A stretch of DNA of 64,000 nucleotides from Flavobacterium suncheonense GH29-5 = DSM 17707 (GTDB lineage: Bacteria; Bacteroidota; Bacteroidia; Flavobacteriales; Flavobacteriaceae): assembly GCF_000430025.1 (NCBI RefSeq), contig NZ_KE387022.1, forward strand, positions 20,474 to 84,473, written 5' to 3'. Below the pieces are notes generated by a model. The model worked only from the letters and a program-made list of their open reading frames with translations, was not told where the DNA came from and did no database searches. Position 1 is the stretch's first letter, and each line of letters opens with the position of its first letter. Below, piece by piece: positions 51,445 through 60,029 of the stretch. The position numbers and the translations under genes are program-made.

Positions 51445-51445
51445 A

Positions 51446-53050
51446 TTATCCTCTCAATAAATTAATACTCACCGTGGCATAATCGGTATGCGGATATTTT
51501 TTAAAATACTGCATATCAGGGAATAATCCGGCTTCTGCAGCTACTTTGTGCATAACGTCTATCTCCACGATGTATTGGTCTGAAAAACCGTGTGTGGCGT
51601 CGTAAGCGGTTGCGGCCGTACTGCCTAAATTGGCGGCGGTTAATTCCGGTGCTACGGTGTGCAGTTCAATCATCAGCAACCCGAATTTCTGTACGTAAGG
51701 CGACCATTTTTTAAAGTGTTCGAGTAAGTTGTCTTCCACTTCGTTATTGGTTAAATGTTTGCCGCGATTGGCAAAGGCGCCGGTGGAAGTACTCACCCTG
51801 CCCGGAGTTCGGGTTTTGGGTTCTTCCCAAATACGGTTATGGTCTAAGAAGGTACGTACGTTGAGCAGGTCTTTTAAATCGATGTTGTAGTTCTCTTCCA
51901 AATCCTGCGCCAGTCCGTCAGGGTTACCGATGTCGCCCCAGATGACTTTCGCCCAGATATCGGCCTTAATTAAATTGGCGCGGGTTACTTTTAAAGCGGC
52001 CTGGTTGTAATCAGCTCCAACCAAAAACAACGGATGGGCGTCAAGAAATTTTCCGCGTAACGTTTGCCGTTCAATGACGTTAAAAATATGTTCCAGAAAG
52101 GCACCGTTTCCGCAGCCCATGTCGAGAATGCCTTTGGGTTGCTCGTGAATCGGTTTGTTGAACAATTCGATGATGATGTCGTCGATTACTTTAAAATAAG
52201 TAGCATGTGCGCCGCCACTGCCCCAAACATTCATTTCCCGGTTCACATGGATTTCGTCCTGATTGGGAGCCAAATCCCGCATTTCATTCGGATTGCCGAA
52301 CAAAAGACTTTCCATATGCTTGAACATCGGCAGATAGGAAACGGTTACGCCATAAGCAGAGGCTCTTTTGGCAAAAAACAGTCCGTCTTCGGTAAACTGA
52401 TACGTACCTTTTTTCTCGGTAAACCAGCCCAAATAGGTAAAGAAATTGAGCATTACCGCAAAAGCTTCGGGTTCTTTGTGGAATTCTTCGGCACGAAAGG
52501 AGGTTTCCATGAAGTATTTGTGAAACATGCCGCTCATTCCCAAACTCACAATCAGCGGGGCTACCAGATAGCCTTCGATATGCATTAAAATTTGTTCTTG
52601 GATAGCTTTCAGACTTTCATCGGTTTCAAATGTTATCCCACAGTTCTTTTCATAGTGCTGAAAAAGCGGCTGTAATTTCTCAATACTTTCCGCCGTTATG
52701 GTGTTTGAAGTAAAAACATCGGTTGTGTTTAAAAGAGTAACTACGTCTTTATACAGCGGAAACAACGAAAAGGCGTATTCAGTTTTGCTGTTAGCGGCAA
52801 CGGTAACCGCATTGGTCTCATTGTCTACATGATATTCCAGAAATCCCTGTGATGCCAACAAGCGAAGTGCTACGTTCATATAACCTTCGTTTGCTTTAAA
52901 CTGCGAGGTTACTTCTGCTAACGTTGTTTTCTTCTCTTTCAGGAGATAATCCAAAACACCTTTGTCTTTTAAATTGATGGCTACTGGTGCTATGGTAATG
53001 CCGTCTAAATGTCTGAATATGGATTCGCGGAGTTTGGTTGTTGGTATCAT
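51446..53050 (-). CDS. large class I SAM-dependent methyltransferase
   Basis: A 534-residue protein. The N-terminal 270 residues are helical with winged-helix-like parts, possibly duplicated (residues about 10-90 and 165-235: LKDKGVLDYLLKEKKTTLAE; MFHKYFMETSFRAEEFHKEP). The Rossmann methyltransferase domain then shows motif I ILDMGCGNGAFLEHIF near residue 306 and LVGADYNQAALKVTRANLIK. The substrate is not evident. It resembles multidomain methyltransferases of polyketide-linked pathways, but no such cluster is present here. Convergent with the YdjM-type gene, with a 1-bp gap. Confidence 0.75.
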   Translation of the reverse strand: MIPTTKLRESIFRHLDGITIAPVAINLKDKGVLDYLLKEKKTTLAEVTSQFKANEGYMNVALRLLASQGFLEYHVDNETNAVTVAANSKTEYAFSLFPLYKDVVTLLNTTDVFTSNTITAESIEKLQPLFQHYEKNCGITFETDESLKAIQEQILMHIEGYLVAPLIVSLGMSGMFHKYFMETSFRAEEFHKEPEAFAVMLNFFTYLGWFTEKKGTYQFTEDGLFFAKRASAYGVTVSYLPMFKHMESLLFGNPNEMRDLAPNQDEIHVNREMNVWGSGGAHATYFKVIDDIIIELFNKPIHEQPKGILDMGCGNGAFLEHIFNVIERQTLRGKFLDAHPLFLVGADYNQAALKVTRANLIKADIWAKVIWGDIGNPDGLAQDLEENYNIDLKDLLNVRTFLDHNRIWEEPKTRTPGRVSTSTGAFANRGKHLTNNEVEDNLLEHFKKWSPYVQKFGLLMIELHTVAPELTAANLGSTAATAYDATHGFSDQYIVEIDVMHKVAAEAGLFPDMQYFKKYPHTDYATVSINLLRG

Positions 53051-53097
53051 GTTGAGAATGTGTATATTCTCAAATTTAAGTATTTTTTTATTATTTT

Positions 53098-53187
53098 TCT
53101 TTTGTCTTGATACAAACCTTTAGCTTCAACAAAAACAAAAATTTACCCTATAAATTAAAAGTAGTATTAAGGTCCAGACGGAGAACG
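53098..53187. repeat. dispersed intergenic element, copy E (degenerate)
   Basis: Only the outer parts are recognisable: CTTTTGTCTTGATACAAA on the left and GGTCCAGACGGAGAACGCTA on the right. The central inverted repeat is lost. Confidence 0.4.
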
Positions 53188-53340
53188 CTACTTTTCGCCG
53201 TCTTTCTGTTCTTCGTTGAACTTTCGGGTGATGGCTTTTAGTTTTTCCTTGCGGAGCTGATCGGCTTCTTTTTCCCGGTTTTTCTTCTGGTCGACTTTCT
53301 TTTTGTGAGCCAGTCTATTGGTTTCGTTACGGCGTCCCAT
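53188..53340 (-). CDS. 50-aa basic coiled-coil protein
   Basis: A frame too short for usual gene callers: MGRRNETNRLAHKKKVDQKK, then EADQLRKEKLKAITRKF. It is very rich in K, R and E and should form a charged helix. Its ATG (53340-53338) overlaps the TGA of the upstream gene, a typical coupling arrangement, which supports it as real. It may bind RNA or ribosomes; this is inference. No family recognised. Confidence 0.6.
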   Translation of the reverse strand: MGRRNETNRLAHKKKVDQKKNREKEADQLRKEKLKAITRKFNEEQKDGEK

Positions 53341-53885
53341 CAGTTGGTGAATTTGCGTTTGATTTCGATAAAGGAGGTATTGGTTGTAATCAACTGATGC
53401 ACCACTTCGCTTCGTAACGCATCAAGATCTTCAAAGTTAAGGTATTTCGCCCAGTTGTCTGTGGTTAAGACTTCGTTCAGAGTTCGGATTACTTTGGCGG
53501 TTTCCGAAGCGTTACGCAATTGTGCTTTCCCATCATATTTCGGATTGTTTTTGTGCTGAAAGCTGACTTCCCGGGTTTGTTCATCCACTTCGATGTAAAA
53601 CAGGTTTTCCTGTTCGTTGTTCGGATAGAAATCCGTCCAGTTGGCATAGCCTGCTTTCGTGCTCTGGTTAACATTTTTATGGTCTGATTCCAGTCGCCAG
53701 CGGCAATTGGCAGCTCTTCCCCAATGGTTGGAAACACGGTACACACCGGCTTCCGTAAAATAATAGGTACTTCCGGAACTACTTTTGTGACTGGGCTGAA
53801 GGTTTTTCACCACCTCGGCATTCACTTCTTTAAAAACACAGAACGTATGTTTGTGAAAATTAAATTTGTTGTAGTTTTTTGCCAT
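53340..53885 (-). CDS. conserved hypothetical protein
   Basis: A 181-residue soluble protein: NKFNFHKHTFCVFKEVNAEV, STYYFTEAGVYRVSNHWGRA, CRWRLESDHKNVNQSTKAGY. Aromatic-rich with a WGR pattern seen in a small flavobacterial family; function unknown. It is followed by a coupled 50-aa gene and preceded by an NTF2-like gene with a 2-bp gap; the three are likely one operon. Confidence 0.7.
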   Translation of the reverse strand: MAKNYNKFNFHKHTFCVFKEVNAEVVKNLQPSHKSSSGSTYYFTEAGVYRVSNHWGRAANCRWRLESDHKNVNQSTKAGYANWTDFYPNNEQENLFYIEVDEQTREVSFQHKNNPKYDGKAQLRNASETAKVIRTLNEVLTTDNWAKYLNFEDLDALRSEVVHQLITTNTSFIEIKRKFTN

Positions 53886-53887
53886 GA

Positions 53888-54250
53888 TTAATGGTTTGAA
53901 GCCGCTGTGTTCATCAGATATGACGTAAGCTGTTTGATTTTGCCGTTTTGCAGGTGAAAAACATCGCAGAACACTAAATGCAGCATCTCACCTGCTTTCA
54001 ACTGACAGCCTACGGTGCCTTCGGCTATTACGATGTCGTTTTCCTCCACCATTCGTATTACTTCAATAACTGGTTTTCCCGTGAAATTTTCGTTTTCAAT
54101 TTCCTTATCGAAAGCTTCCTTTCCTGTTATGGTGAAAGAACCCGGAATGTGCCAGACCACATCGTCGGTTAGGCATTCTAAAACTGCTTCATGATCCAGA
54201 ATCCTGAAAGCTTCCATGTAATTGTGAACGGTGGTTTTGTTTGGTGACAT
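53888..54250 (-). CDS. NTF2-like (SnoaL) protein
   Basis: A 120-residue protein of the NTF2-like fold: NYMEAFRILDHEAVLECLTD, DDVVWHIPGSFTITGKEAFD, then the hydrophobic strand ending LTSYLMNT. Proteins of this fold act as small isomerases, hydrolases or binding proteins; the substrate cannot be told from sequence. First gene of a three-gene minus-strand operon; a -7-like box (TAATTTTG) lies at 54280-54273. Confidence 0.78.
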   Translation of the reverse strand: MSPNKTTVHNYMEAFRILDHEAVLECLTDDVVWHIPGSFTITGKEAFDKEIENENFTGKPVIEVIRMVEENDIVIAEGTVGCQLKAGEMLHLVFCDVFHLQNGKIKQLTSYLMNTAASNH

Positions 54251-54327
54251 TGTAAATCGATTTTCTGATAATCAAAATTACTACTTTTATTTGTTATGTA
54301 CTTTGTTCTAATATGAAGTTAAGTTCT

Positions 54328-54456
54328 TCCCCCTTTTCCCTTTTCCCTTTTCCCTTTTCCCTTTTCCCTTTTCCCTTTTCCCTTTTCCTTTTCCTTTTCC
54401 TTTTCCCTTTCCCTTTCCCTTTCCCTTTCCCTTTCCCTTCTCACTTCTCCCTTCTC
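54328..54456. repeat. CCCTTTT heptanucleotide and CCCTTT hexanucleotide array
   Basis: About 9 units of CCCTTTT, then a few CCTTTT, then CCCTTT units, ending in degenerate CTTCTC. It lies immediately upstream of the -7 box of the DUF423 gene. No dispersed-element copy accompanies it. Confidence 0.8.
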
Positions 54457-54474
54457 ACTCATAACTTAAATCCC

Positions 54475-54482
54475 TATCTTTG
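54475..54482 (+). promoter_or_regulatory. -7 box of the DUF423 gene
   Basis: TATCTTTG, 14 bp before the ATG at 54497. The usual -33 position falls into the end of the CCCTTT array. Confidence 0.45.
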
Positions 54483-54496
54483 AAAAAATTGATTCT

Positions 54497-54868
54497 ATGA
54501 AAGAAATCGTACTCACTTTTGGAGCTTTATACGGAGGCTTGGCCGTGATTTTCGGAGCATTTGGCGCGCATGCCTTAAAAAAGAGAATGAGCGAAGATTT
54601 ACTGAAAAGCTTTGAAACCGGCGTGAAATATCAAATGTATCACGCTTTGGCGTTGCTTTTAGCAGGTTTACTGCTGCCTTTTGAAAATACAATGCAAAAT
54701 GCTGTGGGTTGGTGCTTTATTATCGGAATCTTTCTGTTTTCCTTCAGTATCTACGGTTTGTGTATCACTACGATGAACGGCAACAAATGGCGTTTTCTGG
54801 GGCCAGTTACGCCGCTTGGTGGTTTATTGCTCGTGGCCGGTTGGCTGTTGCTCATGCTTTCCGTGTAA
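54497..54868 (+). CDS. DUF423 membrane protein
   Basis: A 123-residue inner-membrane protein of the DUF423/YgdD family with four helices. The family signature GAFGAHALKKRMSEDLLKSF is followed by ETGVKYQMYHALALLLAG, then a glycine-rich end (GPVTPLGGLLLVAGWLLLML). Function unknown; widespread and well conserved. Its promoter is next to a variable tandem array, so its expression could vary between strains. Confidence 0.9.
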   Translation: MKEIVLTFGALYGGLAVIFGAFGAHALKKRMSEDLLKSFETGVKYQMYHALALLLAGLLLPFENTMQNAVGWCFIIGIFLFSFSIYGLCITTMNGNKWRFLGPVTPLGGLLLVAGWLLLMLSV

Positions 54869-54927
54869 CAAATCCCTTTGTTTACTTACTAATTTAATCT
54901 GTTCAAACTTTAACCAAAATACATATT

Positions 54928-56979
54928 ATGAAAACAAACGCAATTGCTTTGTCGTTGTGCCTTTCCGCTACATTGCTGGTAAGCTGCAAAAAGGACGGCA
55001 AGGAAAATTTAGCCGAATTGAATGACCCGCTGGTAACCAATCGCGATACCACGGTAAATCCGGCAGATGACTTTTTTAATTATGCCAACGGCGGATGGTT
55101 CAAGAAAAACCCAATTCCGGCTTCGGAGAGAAGTAACGGTATTTTCAGAACGATTGCCGATACCATCAACTCGCAAATCAAACAAATCTGTATTAAATCT
55201 TCAGAAGATACAAACGCTGAAAAAGGCAGCAACCAACAAAAAATTGGAGATTTCTACGCTTCGGGGATGGATGAAGCCGCTATCGAGAAAGCAGGTCTAT
55301 CACCATTACAGCCCACGATGCAGAAAATTGAGGCTGTTAAGGATATCAACTCTTTAATGACTACGATCGGTTATTTGCACACACAGGGTGCAGGCCCGGC
55401 TTTTGGTTTTTATGTGGGTCAGGACGATAAAAACAGTACACAATATGCCGTGTTTTTGTATCAGGGCGGCTTAGGCATGGGCAACCGTGATTATTATTTC
55501 AATACCGATGCGGAAACCGTTAAAGTAAGAACGGAATACGTAAAACATCTGGAAGCCATGCAGAAACTTACCGGAGCCGATGATGCTTCCGCTAAAAAGA
55601 ATGCGGCTTTAATCATGAAAATGGAAACCGAGTTAGCCAAAGCCTCAAGAAAACTGGAAGACTTACGCGATCCTATTCTCAACTACAACAAAATGAAAGT
55701 AGCCGATTTGGATAAAGCGACACCAGCGGTAAAATGGCAACCGGTTTTACAGGCGATGGGTATTAAAAACGCTAACGAAGTAATTGTCGGGCAACCGGAA
55801 TTCTTCAAAGCATTGAACACAATGGTCGGAAATTATTCCATCGAAGACTGGAAAACATACCTGAAATGGGATTTGGTGAATTCCTACGCTTCCTATCTGA
55901 ACAAAGCCATCGACAAACAGAACTTCTACTTCTACTCGACCGTGATGAACGGCGTGAAAGAGCAAAAACCAAGATGGAAACGCGTGGTGGAACAAACCGA
56001 CGGTTCTTTAGGCGAATTAATCGGTCAGATTTATGTAGCGGAATACCTTCCGAAAGGTTCTAAGGAAAAACTGCTGGAAATCGGTAACAACATCCGCGAT
56101 GTATACGCCAACCGCATTAAACAATTAGACTGGATGAGCGAAGCTACCAAACAAAAAGCGCTGAACAAACTGTCTAAAATAGTAATGAAAGTTGGCTATC
56201 CGGACAAATGGAAAGACATGAGTTCGTTAACCATCGACAGAAGTTCCTACTGCACAAACGTGATGAATGCCAACATTTGGGAGCATAATTACATGGTTAA
56301 CAAATTCGGAAAACCGGTAGACCGCAACGAATGGCAAATGTATCCGCAAACGTATAATGCGTATTACAACCCGAGTAACAATGAAATTGTGGTACCAGCC
56401 TGTAACATTATCGTTCCCGGATTTGAAGGCCGCATGCCGGACGATGCGATTTTATACGGTATTATCGGCGGTTCGACTTTCGGACATGAAATTACGCACG
56501 GTTTCGATGACCAAGGCGCGCAATACGACGAAAACGGAAACCTGAACAACTGGTGGACAGCGGAAGATCTGAAAAAATTCCAGGCCAAAACCAAACTGAT
56601 TGTGGAACAGTTTAACAACTATACGGTTTTAGGCACCAAACACTTAAACGGTGATGCCACACAAGGCGAAAATATTGCCGATTTAGGTGGTATCGTAATG
56701 GGTTACGAAGCGTTCAAGAAAACCGAGCAATACAAATCGCAACAGAAAATAAGCGGTTTAACACCAGACCAACGTTTCTTCTTGGCTTATGGTTATGCCT
56801 GGATGGTGAACATGAAAGATGAATCGCTTGCGAATCAAATTATGGTAGATGTTCACGCGCCGGCACAATGGAGAATTAACGGGCCTTTAAGCAATATGCC
56901 GGAGTTTTATAAGACTTTTGGCGTGAAAGAAGGTAATAAGATGTTTCTTCCGGAAAACAAACGTGTTAAGATTTGGTAA
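54928..56979 (+). CDS. M13-family metallopeptidase lipoprotein
   Basis: A 683-residue zinc endopeptidase of the neprilysin/PepO (M13) family. Signal peptide with lipobox LLVSC at residue about 20. The M13 N-terminal domain follows (RDTTVNPADDFFNYANGGWF). The catalytic part holds NAYYNPSNNEIVVPA, the zinc motif FGHEITHGFDDQGAQYDENG near residue 520 and the third ligand motif ENIADLGG near 587. It is anchored in the envelope and likely degrades peptides. Terminator follows. Confidence 0.92.
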   Translation: MKTNAIALSLCLSATLLVSCKKDGKENLAELNDPLVTNRDTTVNPADDFFNYANGGWFKKNPIPASERSNGIFRTIADTINSQIKQICIKSSEDTNAEKGSNQQKIGDFYASGMDEAAIEKAGLSPLQPTMQKIEAVKDINSLMTTIGYLHTQGAGPAFGFYVGQDDKNSTQYAVFLYQGGLGMGNRDYYFNTDAETVKVRTEYVKHLEAMQKLTGADDASAKKNAALIMKMETELAKASRKLEDLRDPILNYNKMKVADLDKATPAVKWQPVLQAMGIKNANEVIVGQPEFFKALNTMVGNYSIEDWKTYLKWDLVNSYASYLNKAIDKQNFYFYSTVMNGVKEQKPRWKRVVEQTDGSLGELIGQIYVAEYLPKGSKEKLLEIGNNIRDVYANRIKQLDWMSEATKQKALNKLSKIVMKVGYPDKWKDMSSLTIDRSSYCTNVMNANIWEHNYMVNKFGKPVDRNEWQMYPQTYNAYYNPSNNEIVVPACNIIVPGFEGRMPDDAILYGIIGGSTFGHEITHGFDDQGAQYDENGNLNNWWTAEDLKKFQAKTKLIVEQFNNYTVLGTKHLNGDATQGENIADLGGIVMGYEAFKKTEQYKSQQKISGLTPDQRFFLAYGYAWMVNMKDESLANQIMVDVHAPAQWRINGPLSNMPEFYKTFGVKEGNKMFLPENKRVKIW

Positions 56980-56990
56980 CAATCAAACAT

Positions 56991-57020
56991 AAAAAAGCCG
57001 CTCAATTGAGCGGCTTTTTT
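56991..57020. terminator. bidirectional terminator
   Basis: AAAAAAGCCGCTCAA and TTGAGCGGCTTTTTT form a perfect stem between convergent genes. Confidence 0.88.
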
Positions 57021-57042
57021 ATTTCTGAAAGGTTCTACCCGA

Positions 57043-58317
57043 TTAAGGGAAAATACCTCTTTGTTTGTATGCCATTTCAATACGAACCAAAGCCTGAATG
57101 TAAGCCGCAGTTCTCCAGTCGGTTTTGTACTGACCTCCTGTGATTACTACACGGTTGAACGCATCTTCTACTTTCTTTCTCAATTTAATGATTACGTCGT
57201 CCATAGTCCAGATTTCTCCGTTACGGTTTTGTAACCACTCAAAGTAAGAACCGATTACCCCTCCTGAGTTACATAAAATGTCCGGAATGATTTCGATTCC
57301 TTTTTTCAATAAGATAGCTTCTCCTTCTGTATCGATTGGTCCGTTAGCTCCTTCTGCAATTACCTGAGCTTTTACAGAATCTGCATTGGCTTCCGTAATC
57401 TGATTTCCTAAAGCAGCCGGGATTACGATGTCACAGTCAATTCCGAAGAATTCCGCACCGTTGTAATCCTGAGTGTTTTTGAAACCTGAGATGGTTGCAT
57501 TATCCGCCTGGAAACGCAATAACGCTTCAGGATCGATTCCTTCCGGATTGTAGATAGTTCCGGTAGCATCCTGAACACCAACTAAAATAGCTCCGTTTTT
57601 GTTCATGAAATGCGCTGCCCAGTATCCTACGTTTCCGAAACCTTGAACGATATATCTTTTACCTTCTAAAGTAGTGTTTCTTAATTTTGCCCAAGACTCT
57701 AAAGTAGCAACTACTCCAAATCCTGTTGCACGGTCACGGCCTTCCAAACCACCTGAACCTACCGGTTTACCGGTAACTACGTGTTGGTTTTTAGAACGGT
57801 CTGCCGGTGATTTTGTAGACATGTACGTGTCGGCAATCCAAGCCATCATTTGTGCGTTGGTGTTCACGTCCGGTGCCGGGATATCGTATTCCGGTCCGAT
57901 GTTATCTCCTAATGCATACGCAAAACGACGGGTGATACGCTCTAATTCTCCCTGAGAATATTTTTTAGGATCCAATTGGATTCCTCCTTTACCACCTCCG
58001 TAAGGAAGTCCGGCCAAAGAAGTTTTCCAGGTCATCCAGGTAGCCAATGCTCTTGCCGCATCGATATCTACCGTTGGGTGGTAACGCAAACCTCCTTTGT
58101 AAGGTCCTAATACGTTGTTATGCTGAACACGGTATCCGGTGAATACTTCTACTGATCCGTTGTCCATTTTCACCGGGAAGTGAACAATAATTTCATTGTT
58201 TGTTGTGGAAAGGATTTTTCTAACGGTTTCATCCAATCCCATTACATTAGCTGCCTTTTCGAACTGATTTTTTACGTTCTCATACATGCTAGGCTGTTGC
58301 TTTACTGCTGTTGCCAT
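57043..58317 (-). CDS. glutamate dehydrogenase (Glu/Leu/Phe/Val dehydrogenase family)
   Basis: A 424-residue enzyme that interconverts glutamate and 2-oxoglutarate plus ammonia. The substrate domain shows GYRVQHNNVLGPYKGGLRYH and the catalytic Lys motif LPYGGGKGGIQLDPKKYSQG. The NAD(P) domain shows KRYIVQGFGNVGYWAAHFM and AEGANGPIDTEGEAIL. The length fits hexameric NAD-type enzymes of about 424 residues such as RocG/GudB; coenzyme preference cannot be told. A possible -7 box TATATTTG (58391-58384, minus) and a (TTTG)n stretch lie upstream. Confidence 0.93.
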   Translation of the reverse strand: MATAVKQQPSMYENVKNQFEKAANVMGLDETVRKILSTTNNEIIVHFPVKMDNGSVEVFTGYRVQHNNVLGPYKGGLRYHPTVDIDAARALATWMTWKTSLAGLPYGGGKGGIQLDPKKYSQGELERITRRFAYALGDNIGPEYDIPAPDVNTNAQMMAWIADTYMSTKSPADRSKNQHVVTGKPVGSGGLEGRDRATGFGVVATLESWAKLRNTTLEGKRYIVQGFGNVGYWAAHFMNKNGAILVGVQDATGTIYNPEGIDPEALLRFQADNATISGFKNTQDYNGAEFFGIDCDIVIPAALGNQITEANADSVKAQVIAEGANGPIDTEGEAILLKKGIEIIPDILCNSGGVIGSYFEWLQNRNGEIWTMDDVIIKLRKKVEDAFNRVVITGGQYKTDWRTAAYIQALVRIEMAYKQRGIFP

Positions 58318-58530
58318 AGTTTCAATTATTTACAACTTAATTTTGTTTGTTTGTTTGTTTTTTTGAGGCTTTAAAAAAGCAAGCAAATATATGGTTTTAA
58401 AATAAATCCAAAACCTTTTTTCACAATAAAATACTTTCCGAAACGACAATTTAACACTCCTTTTTGATTAACTTGTGGCAGGATATATTTTTGGGTAACA
58501 AAAGTTACTGCTCTGTCTTTTTTAAAAAGC

Positions 58531-58538
58531 TACATTTG
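58531..58538 (+). promoter_or_regulatory. -7 box of the sulfur operon
   Basis: TACATTTG lies 14 bp before the ATG of the Crp/Fnr gene at 58553; the -33 box is weak. Confidence 0.45.
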
Positions 58539-58552
58539 TAAAAAACAAAACG

Positions 58553-59185
58553 ATGTATCAACTGCTCAAAGAATCGTACAGTTACTTATTTGAAGACGCA
58601 TTACTGGAAGAAATCGCCAAAGTCGGAAAATACAGAACGTTTGCCGCGGATGAGATTCTGATGGAAATCGGCGAAACCATAAAATTCATGCCTATTCTCT
58701 TAAACGGCGCCATCAAAATCATGCGCGAAGACGAAAACGGCGATGAACTGCTGCTTTATTTTTTAGAACGCGGCGATACCTGCGCCATGACCTTAACCTG
58801 CTGTTTGGGCAATAACAAAAGTAAAATTCAGGCGATTTCGGAAACAGCCGGCGAACTGATCATGATTCCCATCGAAAAAATGGAAGAATGGATTGTGAAA
58901 TACAAATCCTGGCGCAATTTCGTTTTCGAAAGTTACAACACAAGATTGATGGAAATGCTCGAAGCTATCGACACTTTGGCTTTTATGAAAATGGACGAAC
59001 GCCTCTACAAGTTTCTGACCGATAAGGCGAAAGTTTTAGGTACTACCGAAATTACCAATACGCATCAGGAAATTGCCACTGAAATGCACACGTCCCGCGT
59101 AGTGATTTCTCGTTTACTGAAAACACTCGAACAGGAAGGCAAAATAAAGATGAACCGCAACAAAATAGAAATTTTACAGTTTTAA
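58553..59185 (+). CDS. Crp/Fnr-family regulator of the sulfur operon
   Basis: A 210-residue regulator. The N-terminal sensor domain (YRTFAADEILMEIGETIKFM, LNGAIKIMREDENGDELLLY) contains two adjacent cysteines near residue 83 (MTLTCCLGNN) that could sense redox or sulfur species. The C-terminal winged helix is TNTHQEIATEMHTSRVVISR followed by LLKTLEQEGKIKMNR. The gene overlaps the TauE-like gene by one base and heads an operon with it and the persulfide dioxygenase gene. It likely controls the operon in response to sulfide or persulfide, as in related loci (inference). Confidence 0.9.
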   Translation: MYQLLKESYSYLFEDALLEEIAKVGKYRTFAADEILMEIGETIKFMPILLNGAIKIMREDENGDELLLYFLERGDTCAMTLTCCLGNNKSKIQAISETAGELIMIPIEKMEEWIVKYKSWRNFVFESYNTRLMEMLEAIDTLAFMKMDERLYKFLTDKAKVLGTTEITNTHQEIATEMHTSRVVISRLLKTLEQEGKIKMNRNKIEILQF

Positions 59186-59970
59186 TGGAGGCTTTCGGGT
59201 ATTTTGGCGCTTTGATTATCGGGTTGATTTTAGGACTGACCGGCGGCGGCGGTTCGATACTAACCGTTCCGCTTTTAGTGTATGCTTTGGGATTCAATCC
59301 GGTGACGGCTACGGCGTATTCGCTTTTTATCGTGGGAACCACTTCGGCATTTGGTGCCATGCAAAATTACCGCAAGGGATTTGTAGAAGTGAAGAAAGGG
59401 ATTTTATTCGCCATTCCGTCGTTTACCGCAGTTTATTTTACCCGGAAATATATTGTGCCGGCCATTCCTGATGTTATCCTTAAAACGGCTTATTTCAACC
59501 TGACTAAAGAAATGTTTCTAATGGTACTCTTCGCGGTAATCATGTTTTTTGCAGCTTTGTCAATGCTGAAAAAGAGGAGACCAACCGTTTCGGAAGAATC
59601 GCCTTCAACTTTAATATTTATCATCCAAACCATTATTGTAGGTTTGCTGATTGGTCTGGTGGGTGCCGGCGGAGGATTTTTAATTATCCCGTCCTTAGTT
59701 TTTTTTGCTAAATTGCCCATCCGGAAAGCGGTGGCCACTTCCCTGCTGATTATTGCCTTAAATTCCTTAATCGGATTTACCGGAGACATTCAGAATCTGG
59801 ACATTGACTGGCATTTTTTACTGGTTTTTACATCAATTTCGGTGGTTGGCATTTTTATCGGAATCTATCTTAATAAGTTCCTAAATGATGCCCAACTTAA
59901 GAAAGGATTTGGTTACTTTGTGCTTTTAATGGCACTGTTTATTTTGTCGAAAGAACTATTAGGACTGTAA
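59185..59970 (+). CDS. TauE/SafE-family sulfite/sulfur exporter
   Basis: A 261-residue inner-membrane permease of the TauE/SafE family. It has two similar halves, each with a G-rich first helix: GLILGLTGGGGSILTVPLLV and VGLLIGLVGAGGGFLIIPSL, and a following PVTATAYSLFIVGTTS / RKAVATSLLIIALNSLIGF motif. Seven to eight membrane helices are visible. Its place between the Crp/Fnr regulator and the persulfide dioxygenase suggests export of sulfite or another sulfur oxyanion. Confidence 0.9.
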   Translation: MEAFGYFGALIIGLILGLTGGGGSILTVPLLVYALGFNPVTATAYSLFIVGTTSAFGAMQNYRKGFVEVKKGILFAIPSFTAVYFTRKYIVPAIPDVILKTAYFNLTKEMFLMVLFAVIMFFAALSMLKKRRPTVSEESPSTLIFIIQTIIVGLLIGLVGAGGGFLIIPSLVFFAKLPIRKAVATSLLIIALNSLIGFTGDIQNLDIDWHFLLVFTSISVVGIFIGIYLNKFLNDAQLKKGFGYFVLLMALFILSKELLGL

Positions 59971-60029
59971 CTTGTGTTACGTCAGGTTTTTACATATTGA
60001 ATTACCTTTACAAAAAAATTACAACGCAT

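Noticed and set aside
52064..52588. 174-codon plus-strand frame
   Set aside because: It lies wholly antisense to the methyltransferase gene, whose motifs are clear, so it is a shadow.
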